Shown here piece by piece: positions 13,077-20,543 of a stretch of 46,694 bases of DNA. Within the stretch, counting starts at the first letter, position 1. Each line of letters begins with the position of its first letter. The translations under genes were made by a program, and so were the position numbers. The notes under the pieces are model-generated. The model saw only the letters and a program-made list of their open reading frames with translations. It was not told the DNA's origin and searched no databases. Source of the stretch: a virus; the IMG/VR virus record IMGVR_UViG_3300005841_000043, positions 1 to 46,694 of that record; one strand, 5' to 3'.

Positions 13077-13617
13077 TGAGCTGCCGAGTACGCCCGAGAA
13101 CGACCGGATCATGGTGCGCCCGGATGAGCCGGAATCGCGCTCGAAGGGCGGCCTGTTCATCCCTGAGATTGCCCAGAAGCAAGCCATGTCGGCCACGCTC
13201 ATCGACGCCGGCCTCCGCGCGCGGGACATCCTGTACGATAACGGCGCGAAGATGGGCGACAAGGTGCTGTTCGGCCAGTTCGCGGGCGTCTGGGAGGAAT
13301 GGGACCACATCACCGCGGCGGGTAACGACCCGGCTTGCCTGCATGACTGGGCGCGCGACTCGGAGCGCGACGGATTCCGCCGCGAGGCGTGGCGGTGCGA
13401 TGCATGCGGCGCCGAGCGATTGCAGGAGCCGGTGCTGGTGATGAACGTCGGCGACATCCTGGCCAACGTCAGCAAGGCCGAGCGCCTGCGCACGGGGGAG
13501 CTGAAGATGATCCGCTACGACAACCCTACGCTCCACAAATACGTGTGGCGCGACGAAGTGACCGCGCCGGCCCAAGACTCAACCGCCCCCACCAACGGAG
13601 TGAACTATGCTGCTTGA
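13063..13617 (+). CDS. GroES-like co-chaperonin with inserted zinc knuckle
   Basis: 184 aa; ATG 13063 follows AAGGG by five bases. The Cpn10 fold is seen in PENDRIMVRPDE (11-22), the mobile loop SKGGLFIPE (27-35), MGDKVLFGQFAG (64-75) and VLVMNVGDILANV (124-136). Between the strand at WEEWDHIT (77-84) and VLVM lies an insertion of about 38 residues with C92, H94, C112 and C115, a likely zinc knuckle. A non-Cpn10 tail of about 45 residues follows. Phage co-chaperonins (such as T4 gp31) adapt host GroEL for capsid folding; placement between portal and scaffold genes supports this role. Confidence 0.85.
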   Translation: MLKFDELPSTPENDRIMVRPDEPESRSKGGLFIPEIAQKQAMSATLIDAGLRARDILYDNGAKMGDKVLFGQFAGVWEEWDHITAAGNDPACLHDWARDSERDGFRREAWRCDACGAERLQEPVLVMNVGDILANVSKAERLRTGELKMIRYDNPTLHKYVWRDEVTAPAQDSTAPTNGVNYAA

Positions 13618-14518
13618 TGGACAGACCGACACGGGCACCGATGACGCCGCGGACATCGCAGAGCTGAAAGAGGCGGCTGGCGGCGAGCCAGCGCCCGAGC
13701 GCGCGGAGGCCATCCCGCCAGCGCCCGAGCCGAACAAGCCGGTTGCGCTGACGCCAAAGCTGTCCCGCCGCGCCCAGGCCGAAGAGGACCGTAAGAAAGA
13801 ACTGACGGCGCTGGCAGACACCGTGAAGGAACTGCGCGAGCGCGATTCCCAGCGCGACAGGCAGTTCGGCGAGCTGACCGGTCACCTGTCGGCGCTCGCG
13901 CAGCAGCGCCAGGCGCCGCCGCAGTACCAGGCGCCAGCCCCGCAGGCGCAGATTCCCGACCCCGACGAGCTGATGGCAAAGGCGAACGCAGCGCTCGATG
14001 GGCGCGACATGGGCGCGTACCACCGCTACCTGATGCAGGCCAACCAGGCGGCCACGTTGCGCTCGATGGCTCCCATCCTGGAGCGTGTCCAGTCGATGCA
14101 GCAGGCGCCCCAGCAACAGCAGCAAATCCCCGCCGAGCTGATGGCCTACTTTGCCGCATACCCACAGGTGGCCACCCACCCGGCCAAGATGCAGCTCCTG
14201 ATGGCCAAGAACGCCGAGCTGGAGGCGCGAGGCTTTCGCCCGGGCCCGGAGCGCGTGCGAGCGGCCTTCGAGGAGGTGAACGCCATCGTCAGCAATGGCA
14301 AGCAGACCGAGCGCCCGGGCTTCGACCGCGGCACGGCTGCCGCGCTCTCTGGCACCCCCACCGCGCGCCCGGCGGGTGGCGGCGGACAAGGCAAGGGCGA
14401 GCCTCGCGTCGACCTGACGCCCGAAGAGCGGATGTACTGGAAGAAGGCCGGCTTCACGGACGAGGGCGAGTTGGCGCGAAGCATTGCGCAGTCTCGGCCC
14501 GACCGCGTCGTCCGGTAG
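13607..14518 (+). CDS. Scaffolding protein
   Basis: 303 aa, acidic and helical with Gln/Pro/Ala-rich linkers (QQRQAPPQYQAPAPQAQ), a coiled-coil stretch (AEEDRKKELTALADTVKELR, about residues 60-80) and a compact C-terminus (DLTPEERMYWKKAGFTDEGE) like the conserved C-terminal segment of many phage scaffolds. Gene order portal, chaperonin, scaffold, capsid is standard. It would guide prohead assembly and then leave. Overlaps the previous gene by 11 bases. Confidence 0.75.
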   Translation: MLLDGQTDTGTDDAADIAELKEAAGGEPAPERAEAIPPAPEPNKPVALTPKLSRRAQAEEDRKKELTALADTVKELRERDSQRDRQFGELTGHLSALAQQRQAPPQYQAPAPQAQIPDPDELMAKANAALDGRDMGAYHRYLMQANQAATLRSMAPILERVQSMQQAPQQQQQIPAELMAYFAAYPQVATHPAKMQLLMAKNAELEARGFRPGPERVRAAFEEVNAIVSNGKQTERPGFDRGTAAALSGTPTARPAGGGGQGKGEPRVDLTPEERMYWKKAGFTDEGELARSIAQSRPDRVVR

Positions 14519-14522
14519 TCGC

Positions 14523-14552
14523 TTGACAGTTCCGGAAAAGTAGCAGTACCTT
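14523..14552 (+). promoter_or_regulatory. Candidate promoter for capsid genes
   Basis: TTGACA (14523-14528), 18-base spacer, TACCTT (14547-14552). It lies in the 140-bp gap between scaffold and the next gene, one of the longer gaps of the late region; the rest of the gap shows no gene. A perfect -35 with a poor -10 resembles the elements at 6931 and 7112. Confidence 0.45.
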
Positions 14553-14658
14553 TATCTAGTAGGGCGTAATTCCTCGCGCAGTTTGGCGAGTGTGCCGGCG
14601 ACCAAGTCCGTGTTGACCAACCCGGGTCATCAACGTGAAGCAGGGTCAAAGGACACTC

Positions 14659-15159
14659 ATGAACGTTCCGAGTCGCAATGACGCCCCTTCTGGACTGGAC
14701 CTCCACGCCAAGTCGATGGCGCACGAAATCGCAGGGAAGGACCCCGCGTTCGTGTACGAGTACAAGTCGAAGGACCCGGCGCACCCGCAATACTTTGGGA
14801 ACTACCTGAAGCGCCGCGAGGTCGGCAATCAGGTTGCCGGATTCACGTTCATCGAGCCATGGGAACTCGTCCACGAGGGCGACGTTGAACAGGGTCGCAA
14901 GCGCGCCGACGACACCAAGGGCGTCGACACGAAGGTCACCCACGGGTCGCTGGTGCTCATGCGGACGCCCAAGGCGAACGCGGAGAAAGCGCACCTGATG
15001 AACGCTCGCATGGTCGAGTTGCAAAGCACGTCGCTGCACTCGAATGAGCGCGCTTCGATTCAGCAGACCCGATACGGAACGCAGGTTTTCAGCGGAGACG
15101 CAACCAGCGGCGCTCATGCCGCCCCGGTGGTTTCCTCACAACTGACCGGAGGCAAGTAA
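14659..15159 (+). CDS. Hypothetical structural protein, 166 aa
   Basis: ATG 14659 has AAAGGA five bases upstream, preferred over GTG 14635. The sequence is polar with mixed strands and helices (HAKSMAHEIAGKDPAFVYEY, GFTFIEPWELVHEGDVEQGR, GSLVLMRTPKANAEKAHLMN). Placed between scaffold and decoration/capsid genes, it is probably a minor head protein. Family not recognised. Confidence 0.75.
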   Translation: MNVPSRNDAPSGLDLHAKSMAHEIAGKDPAFVYEYKSKDPAHPQYFGNYLKRREVGNQVAGFTFIEPWELVHEGDVEQGRKRADDTKGVDTKVTHGSLVLMRTPKANAEKAHLMNARMVELQSTSLHSNERASIQQTRYGTQVFSGDATSGAHAAPVVSSQLTGGK

Positions 15160-15160
15160 C

Positions 15161-15763
15161 ATGGCGAACTCGGCTCTGACCGGATTTCGTCCCGTCTACG
15201 TGAAGGGCGGCGGGACCGTCACCTTCCGTCGCGGGCGAGTCCTCACCAACAACACCACGGCAATCTTCCTGTACGACGCGGTTGTCCGGGCGGCCACCGG
15301 CGACTACACCGTGACCGCTTCGACCAACAGCGCGACGGAAGGCAGCTCGCAGGGAGCGGTCTACACCGATGCGCAGGGAATCCGGCGCGAGGCGAAGTAC
15401 CTGCCGGCGACCACGCTCTACACGTCGAGCGGCGTGGCCCCGGACAACGCATCTTACGTCTACCTGGTGGACAACCTGGTCAATACCGTGTTCACCGCGT
15501 CCATCGCGGTCGGCGCGGTGGCTCTGACCGACCTGAACCTGAACCTGATCATGGTGCTCGGGACCGGGTCGACGACCACGGGCCTGTCGGGTCACACCCT
15601 GACCAACGCGAGCAAGAACACCACGGCGACATTCCCGTGGCGCTTCGAAAACTTCGTCATCGGGTCGCCCATCAACGACCCGGACTTGGTGAACACGGCC
15701 GCCCTGGTCACCGCGAACTGCACCTTCGATGAACCGGCCCTGTCGGCCTCACTGGGAGCCTAA
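15161..15763 (+). CDS. Putative head decoration protein
   Basis: 200 aa, Thr/Ala/Gly-rich and beta-like throughout (FRPVYVKGGGTVTFRRG, DNASYVYLVDNLVNTVFT, SGHTLTNASKNTTATFPWRF), with no membrane or signal segment. Immediately upstream of the capsid gene, where many phages encode capsid-decorating or stabilising proteins. The role is inferred from position and composition. Confidence 0.65.
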   Translation: MANSALTGFRPVYVKGGGTVTFRRGRVLTNNTTAIFLYDAVVRAATGDYTVTASTNSATEGSSQGAVYTDAQGIRREAKYLPATTLYTSSGVAPDNASYVYLVDNLVNTVFTASIAVGAVALTDLNLNLIMVLGTGSTTTGLSGHTLTNASKNTTATFPWRFENFVIGSPINDPDLVNTAALVTANCTFDEPALSASLGA

Positions 15764-15768
15764 CCACC

Positions 15769-16665
15769 ATGTCAGCACTCAACATCGCTCAGCTCTACGC
15801 CGCGGTCGAACCCGTCGCGCGCAAGTGGTTCAACTCCGGGATGGGGAAGGACCCGGCCCAGTTCTCCCAGATTGCCGAGGTCAACTCGGTCGACGTCCCC
15901 ATCCGAGAATTCGCGGAGTGGGCCGGCCCGCAGCAGCTGGAACTGAAGGTCGAAAATGCGCCGATGACCGTTCGGACCGTCGCGCTCGGCACCCCAAAGC
16001 GCGTCCAGGTGGCGACCTTCGCGGGCGCCCTGGAGTACAGCCGCGAAGCCGTCACCGACGTGAAGATTTCGCAGCTGAAGACCCCCGCGCAGGCGCTTGG
16101 CCGCGCCGCGAGCAAGACCCCGGAATACCTGTTCGCGCAGTTCCTGGACCGGTCGCACAACAGCGCCTACCCGGTCACCGCGGACAACGTCGAGCTTTGC
16201 TCGGCCAGCCACCTGACCCCGTACGGCACCACGTACGCAAACACGCTGGCGACGCCCGCCGCGCTGTCTGAGACCTCGCTGGAGGACATCCGGACCGCGT
16301 TGCGCACCATGATCGGCCCCGACGGCATGCTGGCCCCCGTCATGCCGAAGAAGCTCATCGTGCCGAGCGCCCTGGACGTCCTGTCCGAGAAGCTCGTCAA
16401 GTCAGAGAAGACCTTGGGCAGCGCGAACAACGACCCGAGCGTCATCCAGGGGATGAAGCGGATGGTGTTCGACTACCTGACCAACACCACGCGCTTCTAC
16501 GTCCAGACCGATGCCGACGACGGGTTCTACTGGGACTGGCGCGAAAAGCCCCAGTTCGAGCGGGACAACGTCGCCCTGACGATGCAGGCGGTGTTCATCT
16601 GCTTCTTCCGCGCGATGTGGGGCGCCGAGAACGCCCGCTGCGTCTACGCCTCCAACGCCACGTAA
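15769..16665 (+). CDS. Major capsid protein, Mu gpT-like (HK97 fold)
   Basis: 298 aa. Pattern shared with Mu gpT-type major heads: an N-terminal helix (IAQLYAAVEPVARKWFNSG), then conserved blocks LYFAQFLD-like EYLFAQFLDRSHN, ATPAALSETSLEDIRTALR with GPDGM, PKKLIVPSALDVLSEKLV, and WDWREKPQFERD near the end, which together form the HK97 fold. It assembles the icosahedral shell. Gene order after scaffold supports the assignment. A Mu-like capsid with a P22-like tail machine is a mosaic combination. Confidence 0.85.
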   Translation: MSALNIAQLYAAVEPVARKWFNSGMGKDPAQFSQIAEVNSVDVPIREFAEWAGPQQLELKVENAPMTVRTVALGTPKRVQVATFAGALEYSREAVTDVKISQLKTPAQALGRAASKTPEYLFAQFLDRSHNSAYPVTADNVELCSASHLTPYGTTYANTLATPAALSETSLEDIRTALRTMIGPDGMLAPVMPKKLIVPSALDVLSEKLVKSEKTLGSANNDPSVIQGMKRMVFDYLTNTTRFYVQTDADDGFYWDWREKPQFERDNVALTMQAVFICFFRAMWGAENARCVYASNAT

Positions 16666-16677
16666 GGAGCCGTCACC

Positions 16678-17676
16678 ATGGCATTTCGTTCAAGCAAGAC
16701 CATCACTGGATTTCCCGGCATGGTCGCCAGCTACGGCCAGCCGAATCCGTCCGGAATCGCCGGGGGACTGGCCCGATACTGGGGCGGCGGCGAGGTCATC
16801 TTCGTGGGCAATCGCTCTGGCCTGAAGGCCGGCGACGGCTCCTCTCCGAACAACCCCATGTCTTCTCTCGTCGGCACCGGTGGCGCGCTCGCGGCACTTC
16901 AGGGCACGACCGGCCGCGGGCATGTGATCTTCCTGCTCCCCGGCTCCTCCTATTCGGTCGATGCGGCCGATTGGGCGAGCGTCATGGGCGCGGCCAGCGA
17001 CTTCGCAATCATCGGCCTCGGCACCGGGACGTCGCGAGCCTCGCTGACATGGACGACCGCGACCTCAACCCTGCTGATGGACACGGCGAACGTTGCTATC
17101 GACGGGTGCCGGCTGTTCCTGGCCGGCGCGAATGCGGCGGGCGCGGCGCTCACCGTGGCGGCCCCCATCACCATCAGCGGACCGGGCTGCGCGCTCCGCA
17201 ACAATGACATCTTCTTCGGCTTCGACGCCGACCAGATTGTCACGGTCGGAATCACGACCACCGCGGCGGCCGACGGACTCACCCTGGAGAACAACACCTG
17301 CATCGGGGCGACCGCCGCCGAGTGCACGACCTTCATGGACATCATCGGCGTCGATCAGTTGCGCATGCGGGGCAACTACTTCGCGGGCGCAACGTCTGCG
17401 ACCGGAGTCGGAATCGTCCGGTTTGCCACCACGGCGAGTCTCGACATCGTCCTGGAATACAACACCTACGTCAACCGGAAGGCGGCCTCCGCGGCTGCCG
17501 TGACCGGCCTGGCGGGCGTCTCCGGGGTCTCCCGGGACGAGATGTTCCACTACCTCGACAACACCAGCACGACTCCCTGGGTCACCTCCCCGGGTATCAT
17601 GTGCTTCTACAATCCGCGCGTTACCAACCTGGCCGGCGAAGTCGGCATGATCCCGACCGTGGTATCAACCGCGTAG
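16678..17676 (+). CDS. Beta-helix-like structural protein, 332 aa
   Basis: Gly/Ala/Thr-rich with recurring N-N and T-x-x-N turns typical of right-handed parallel beta-helices (NVAIDGCRLFLAGA, ISGPGCALRNNDIFFG, LTLENNTCIGAT, LRMRGNYFAGAT). The N-terminus (AFRSSKTITGFPGMVASYGQ) may anchor it to the virion. No catalytic residues identified. Possibly a capsid-surface or head fibre protein that binds sugars. Confidence 0.7.
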   Translation: MAFRSSKTITGFPGMVASYGQPNPSGIAGGLARYWGGGEVIFVGNRSGLKAGDGSSPNNPMSSLVGTGGALAALQGTTGRGHVIFLLPGSSYSVDAADWASVMGAASDFAIIGLGTGTSRASLTWTTATSTLLMDTANVAIDGCRLFLAGANAAGAALTVAAPITISGPGCALRNNDIFFGFDADQIVTVGITTTAAADGLTLENNTCIGATAAECTTFMDIIGVDQLRMRGNYFAGATSATGVGIVRFATTASLDIVLEYNTYVNRKAASAAAVTGLAGVSGVSRDEMFHYLDNTSTTPWVTSPGIMCFYNPRVTNLAGEVGMIPTVVSTA

Positions 17677-17687
17677 GAGGCGCCCGA

Positions 17688-17879
17688 ATGACTCACTTTC
17701 TCGTCGAACAAAAGAGTCTATCCGCGATGCGGACGGATTTCCCTCATTCTCCAACCGATGACGCCGCGTCGTTCACGGATTACGTGGAAGACAAGTTGGC
17801 CAATGGCTGGCGAGTCGTCTCGCACACCGATGCGTCGAATGGGTTCTGGTTCGTCTTCGCATCAGAGGCAAGACCATGA
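17688..17879 (+). CDS. DUF4177-like small protein A, 63 aa
   Basis: ATG 17688 has AGGAGG seven bases upstream; much longer upstream extension is a shadow of the beta-helix gene. Acidic helix FTDYVEDKLANGWRVVSHTD then a beta-strand (NGFWFVFAS), the shape of DUF4177-type proteins (helix, G-W, strand pair). Clearly related to the next gene product, so a tandem duplication. Function unknown. Confidence 0.7.
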   Translation: MTHFLVEQKSLSAMRTDFPHSPTDDAASFTDYVEDKLANGWRVVSHTDASNGFWFVFASEARP

Positions 17880-18079
17880 AGCACGAGAGCAAGAAACAGC
17901 AGCGGTTCAAGGTCTCGAACATGGACTTCGGGGCCCTGGCCGCCGCTTATCCGCACGACCCGGAAGACTTCACGGCATCCATCGCCGACTACATCGAGGA
18001 CATGCACTCGCAGGGCTGGGACTTCATCACCTCGACCCACGACGGCAACGGATACCGTTACTTCTTCAAGGCGGTCTGA
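17876..18079 (+). CDS. DUF4177-like small protein B, 67 aa
   Basis: Overlaps protein A (ATGA). Aligns with it over ASIADYIEDMHSQGWDFITS and GNGYRYFFKAV, against SFTDYVEDKLANGWRVVSHT and NGFWFVFAS in A; the N-termini differ (basic KHESKKQQRFK here). An old tandem duplicate. Cotranscribed with structural genes. Confidence 0.7.
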   Translation: MKHESKKQQRFKVSNMDFGALAAAYPHDPEDFTASIADYIEDMHSQGWDFITSTHDGNGYRYFFKAV

Positions 18080-18097
18080 CCGCGAAAGGGGCCGCAG

Positions 18098-18364
18098 ATG
18101 AGCACCAGACCGACCGACTTCGTCAATGGCGAAGTTCTTACGGCCTGTTCCATCTGCGGTCGCCGCCGCCTCTTCCCGTCGCAGGTCGTTCGCTCGCCTG
18201 ACCGCCTGTTCCGCTGCATGGACTGCAACGAGAAGACGGTCCTGGAGTTCAACCAGGAGATTGCAGCGGCCAGGAGACGAAGACCCGAGCCGGATACCGC
18301 CATCGGCGTAGGTTCGCAGTTCAGCGCCTCGACACCAACCGACGATGATATGGGGTTCCCGTGA
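18098..18364 (+). CDS. Zinc-ribbon protein, 88 aa
   Basis: C17-x2-C20 and C40-x2-C43 (CSICGRRRLF and CMDCNEK) make a classic zinc ribbon, followed by a helix and a disordered tail. Could be a regulator or a nucleic-acid-binding protein; it sits oddly among structural genes. Overlaps the fibre gene by four bases (GTGA). Confidence 0.75.
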   Translation: MSTRPTDFVNGEVLTACSICGRRRLFPSQVVRSPDRLFRCMDCNEKTVLEFNQEIAAARRRRPEPDTAIGVGSQFSASTPTDDDMGFP

Positions 18365-19791
18365 GCGTCAGATACGAAACCGTCACCGCAATGAGAGCAG
18401 CCGCCACAAGCGGGTTCTCTACGGTCACCGCGCAGACGGCCTTTGTCGTGTCGCTCAACGACTTCTTCAAGTTCGTTCGCGGGTCAGCGGCGACCCCGGT
18501 GGCGAACATCATCGTCCCATCGTCAGACGGCCTTGGGTCGTGGCACCGAATGGGAATCCCTCCCCAGGTGGGCGCGGGCGGGCTCCTGGTCTACGACGCG
18601 AATGGGAACGCATCGGCGTACACGCCTGGCGCGACGACGGGGCAGGTGTTCACGTCGAACGGGGCTGGCGTGCCAGGGACGTGGCAGCCGATCGGATCAA
18701 CGAAGTACCTCGGAAACGTCGGGCAGCGCACCTACGTCCCGTCGAGCGCAGGCGGCACGCTGCTGAACATGATGTCGCTGTCCATGCACAAGGTCACGGA
18801 CGACGTGGCGGCCGTCCAATTTGCTATTCCCAACTGGCAGGGAACGAACGAGGCAGGCCCCGGCGCCGCGTCCGTCGTCAAGGTATCGATCCAGTTCCCA
18901 GACGGCACGCTCGTTCCAATCTTGGTCTCTGGCTCTACGTCAGTCTCGATTCCAGATGGTGGCATGATCTGGACCGATCCATTCCCGTGGACCATCGCCC
19001 GCAATACGTGGTTCGGAATTCGAATCTACCGGACGAACGCGGTCGGATGCCCGTACACGGCCAACGTCCAGGACCACGCACTTGGCGAGCGCATCGAGTA
19101 CAACGCGGGCGTTGACAAGACGCTGAGCGGGACGATCAGTGCCACGGAAACGGCGCCCTGGGCCGGCCCATGCGGCATCCGCGGCCTGATGACTCGGCCA
19201 TCGGTCACCCTGATCGGAGACTCTCGCGTCGCAGGCGAAGGAGACACCCCCAACGGAACCGGGGCCATCGGCGAATACGCGCGCAGCCTGCAAGCAGCAG
19301 GGCTCGCTTGGCAGAACCTTGCCATCGGCGGCACTGGCGCCAACGGGTTCCTGTCGGGCTCTCACACGCACCGAATCGCTCTGGCGTCTCTCTGCTCGCA
19401 CATGATCACGGAGTACGGAATCAACGACCTCCTTCTGGGCGACGCCCAGATGCGCGCTGACCTGAATTCCATCAACGCACTTCTTCCCGCAGCACAAAAG
19501 AAGTACGTTGGCACGATGGCTCCGCGGACGACGTCAAGCGACGGATGGGCGACCGTTGCGAATCAGACGGTCACCGCCCAGGAGTCGACGCTGCTCGCGA
19601 ACAACAACTGGCGGCGGACAATCCCCACGGGGTTCATCGGATGTTTCGACGTCAACGCCATCCTGCAAAGCGGGATAACTGGCAAATGGCTCGCCCCCGG
19701 CTACACCGCCGACGGCCTCCATGGCAGCGCCACGGCGTACGCCGCAATCCTCAACAGCGGCATCATCACCGCGGCGAACTTCACGCTATGA
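18361..19791 (+). CDS. SGNH-hydrolase tail fibre/depolymerase
   Basis: 476 aa. Residues 1-110 are a fibre-like stem (LLVYDANGNASAYTPGATTG); 115-275 a beta-rich domain (VQFAIPNW, WFGIRIY). Residues 282-475 form an SGNH/GDSL esterase: TLIGDS with catalytic Ser288 (block I), IGGTGANG (block II Gly), YGIND with Asn355 (block III), and DGLH with Asp451 and His454 (block V). All catalytic residues are present. Such domains remove acyl groups from capsule or O-antigen during adsorption. GTG start in overlap with the zinc-ribbon gene. Confidence 0.85.
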   Translation: MSVRYETVTAMRAAATSGFSTVTAQTAFVVSLNDFFKFVRGSAATPVANIIVPSSDGLGSWHRMGIPPQVGAGGLLVYDANGNASAYTPGATTGQVFTSNGAGVPGTWQPIGSTKYLGNVGQRTYVPSSAGGTLLNMMSLSMHKVTDDVAAVQFAIPNWQGTNEAGPGAASVVKVSIQFPDGTLVPILVSGSTSVSIPDGGMIWTDPFPWTIARNTWFGIRIYRTNAVGCPYTANVQDHALGERIEYNAGVDKTLSGTISATETAPWAGPCGIRGLMTRPSVTLIGDSRVAGEGDTPNGTGAIGEYARSLQAAGLAWQNLAIGGTGANGFLSGSHTHRIALASLCSHMITEYGINDLLLGDAQMRADLNSINALLPAAQKKYVGTMAPRTTSSDGWATVANQTVTAQESTLLANNNWRRTIPTGFIGCFDVNAILQSGITGKWLAPGYTADGLHGSATAYAAILNSGIITAANFTL

Positions 19792-20504
19792 CCATCGGCG
19801 CAACGGCCAGCTTTGAGGAAAGTCGGGACGATATTTTGTCCGAAGCCCTCGAAAATCTTGGGGCCATAGCCCCGGGGGAAGTCCGCGACGCGACCAATTC
19901 CAACCTATTCACCATGGGCGAGCGCGCCCTCAACCGACTGGTCAAGCAAATCGGCGGCTCCACCGGCGTCAGCCTGTGGCACTTCCAGCGACGCACGTAC
20001 ACGACCGTCGCCGGCACCGACAACTTCGTGACCGCGTCCGACGTACTCAGCATCGACGGCCCAATCCGCTACACCCGCGCAGGCGCCACGTCGTCGCTCC
20101 AGGGCCTGCCGATGTCGCGGCACAACTACATGGAGCTGGCCGACCGGACCACGCCGGGGCCTTCGACCACGTACTACGTTGAGCAGCTGCTGACGACCAC
20201 GACCGTCTACTTGTGGCCGGTGCCCGACGCGACCGGCGATACCATCGAGTACACCGTCTGCGTACGCGGGGCTGACTTCACGTCGGGCAGCGACACGCCT
20301 GATTTCTGGGCCGAGTGGACGACGTGCCTCGTGTACGGCCTGACCGCGGAGCTTGCGCCGAAGCTGAGTCAGACCGCGCTCATGGACAGGTACAAGCCGC
20401 TCTTCGAGGCCGAATTGCGCAAGCTGGCCGACGGTGACAACGAACGTGGAAATCTCACCCTGGTGCCCTTCGGTGCCTCAGGCAACTTCGGGGGGGCCGG
20501 CTGA
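19788..20504 (+). CDS. Head-tail adaptor, P22 gp4-like
   Basis: 238 aa; ATG 19788 overlaps the preceding stop. Begins with a helical motif (SRDDILSEALENLGAIAPGE, ALNRLVKQIGGSTGVSLWHF) followed by W-x-F-x-R-R-T-Y and T-x-x-G-T-D-N-F, then an extended middle and a C-terminal helix (LMDRYKPLFEAELRKLADG). This layout matches the head-completion/adaptor proteins that bind under the portal (P22 gp4 and relatives). Adjacent to other tail genes. Assignment by overall pattern. Confidence 0.7.
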   Translation: MTIGATASFEESRDDILSEALENLGAIAPGEVRDATNSNLFTMGERALNRLVKQIGGSTGVSLWHFQRRTYTTVAGTDNFVTASDVLSIDGPIRYTRAGATSSLQGLPMSRHNYMELADRTTPGPSTTYYVEQLLTTTTVYLWPVPDATGDTIEYTVCVRGADFTSGSDTPDFWAEWTTCLVYGLTAELAPKLSQTALMDRYKPLFEAELRKLADGDNERGNLTLVPFGASGNFGGAG

Positions 20505-20543
20505 TGACTTGCACGACACGTAACATGATGCTACATCTGTGGG

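Noticed and set aside
13526-14389. 287-codon leftward frame opposite the scaffold gene
   Set aside because: Antisense shadow; the rightward scaffold has coding-like composition and fits gene order.
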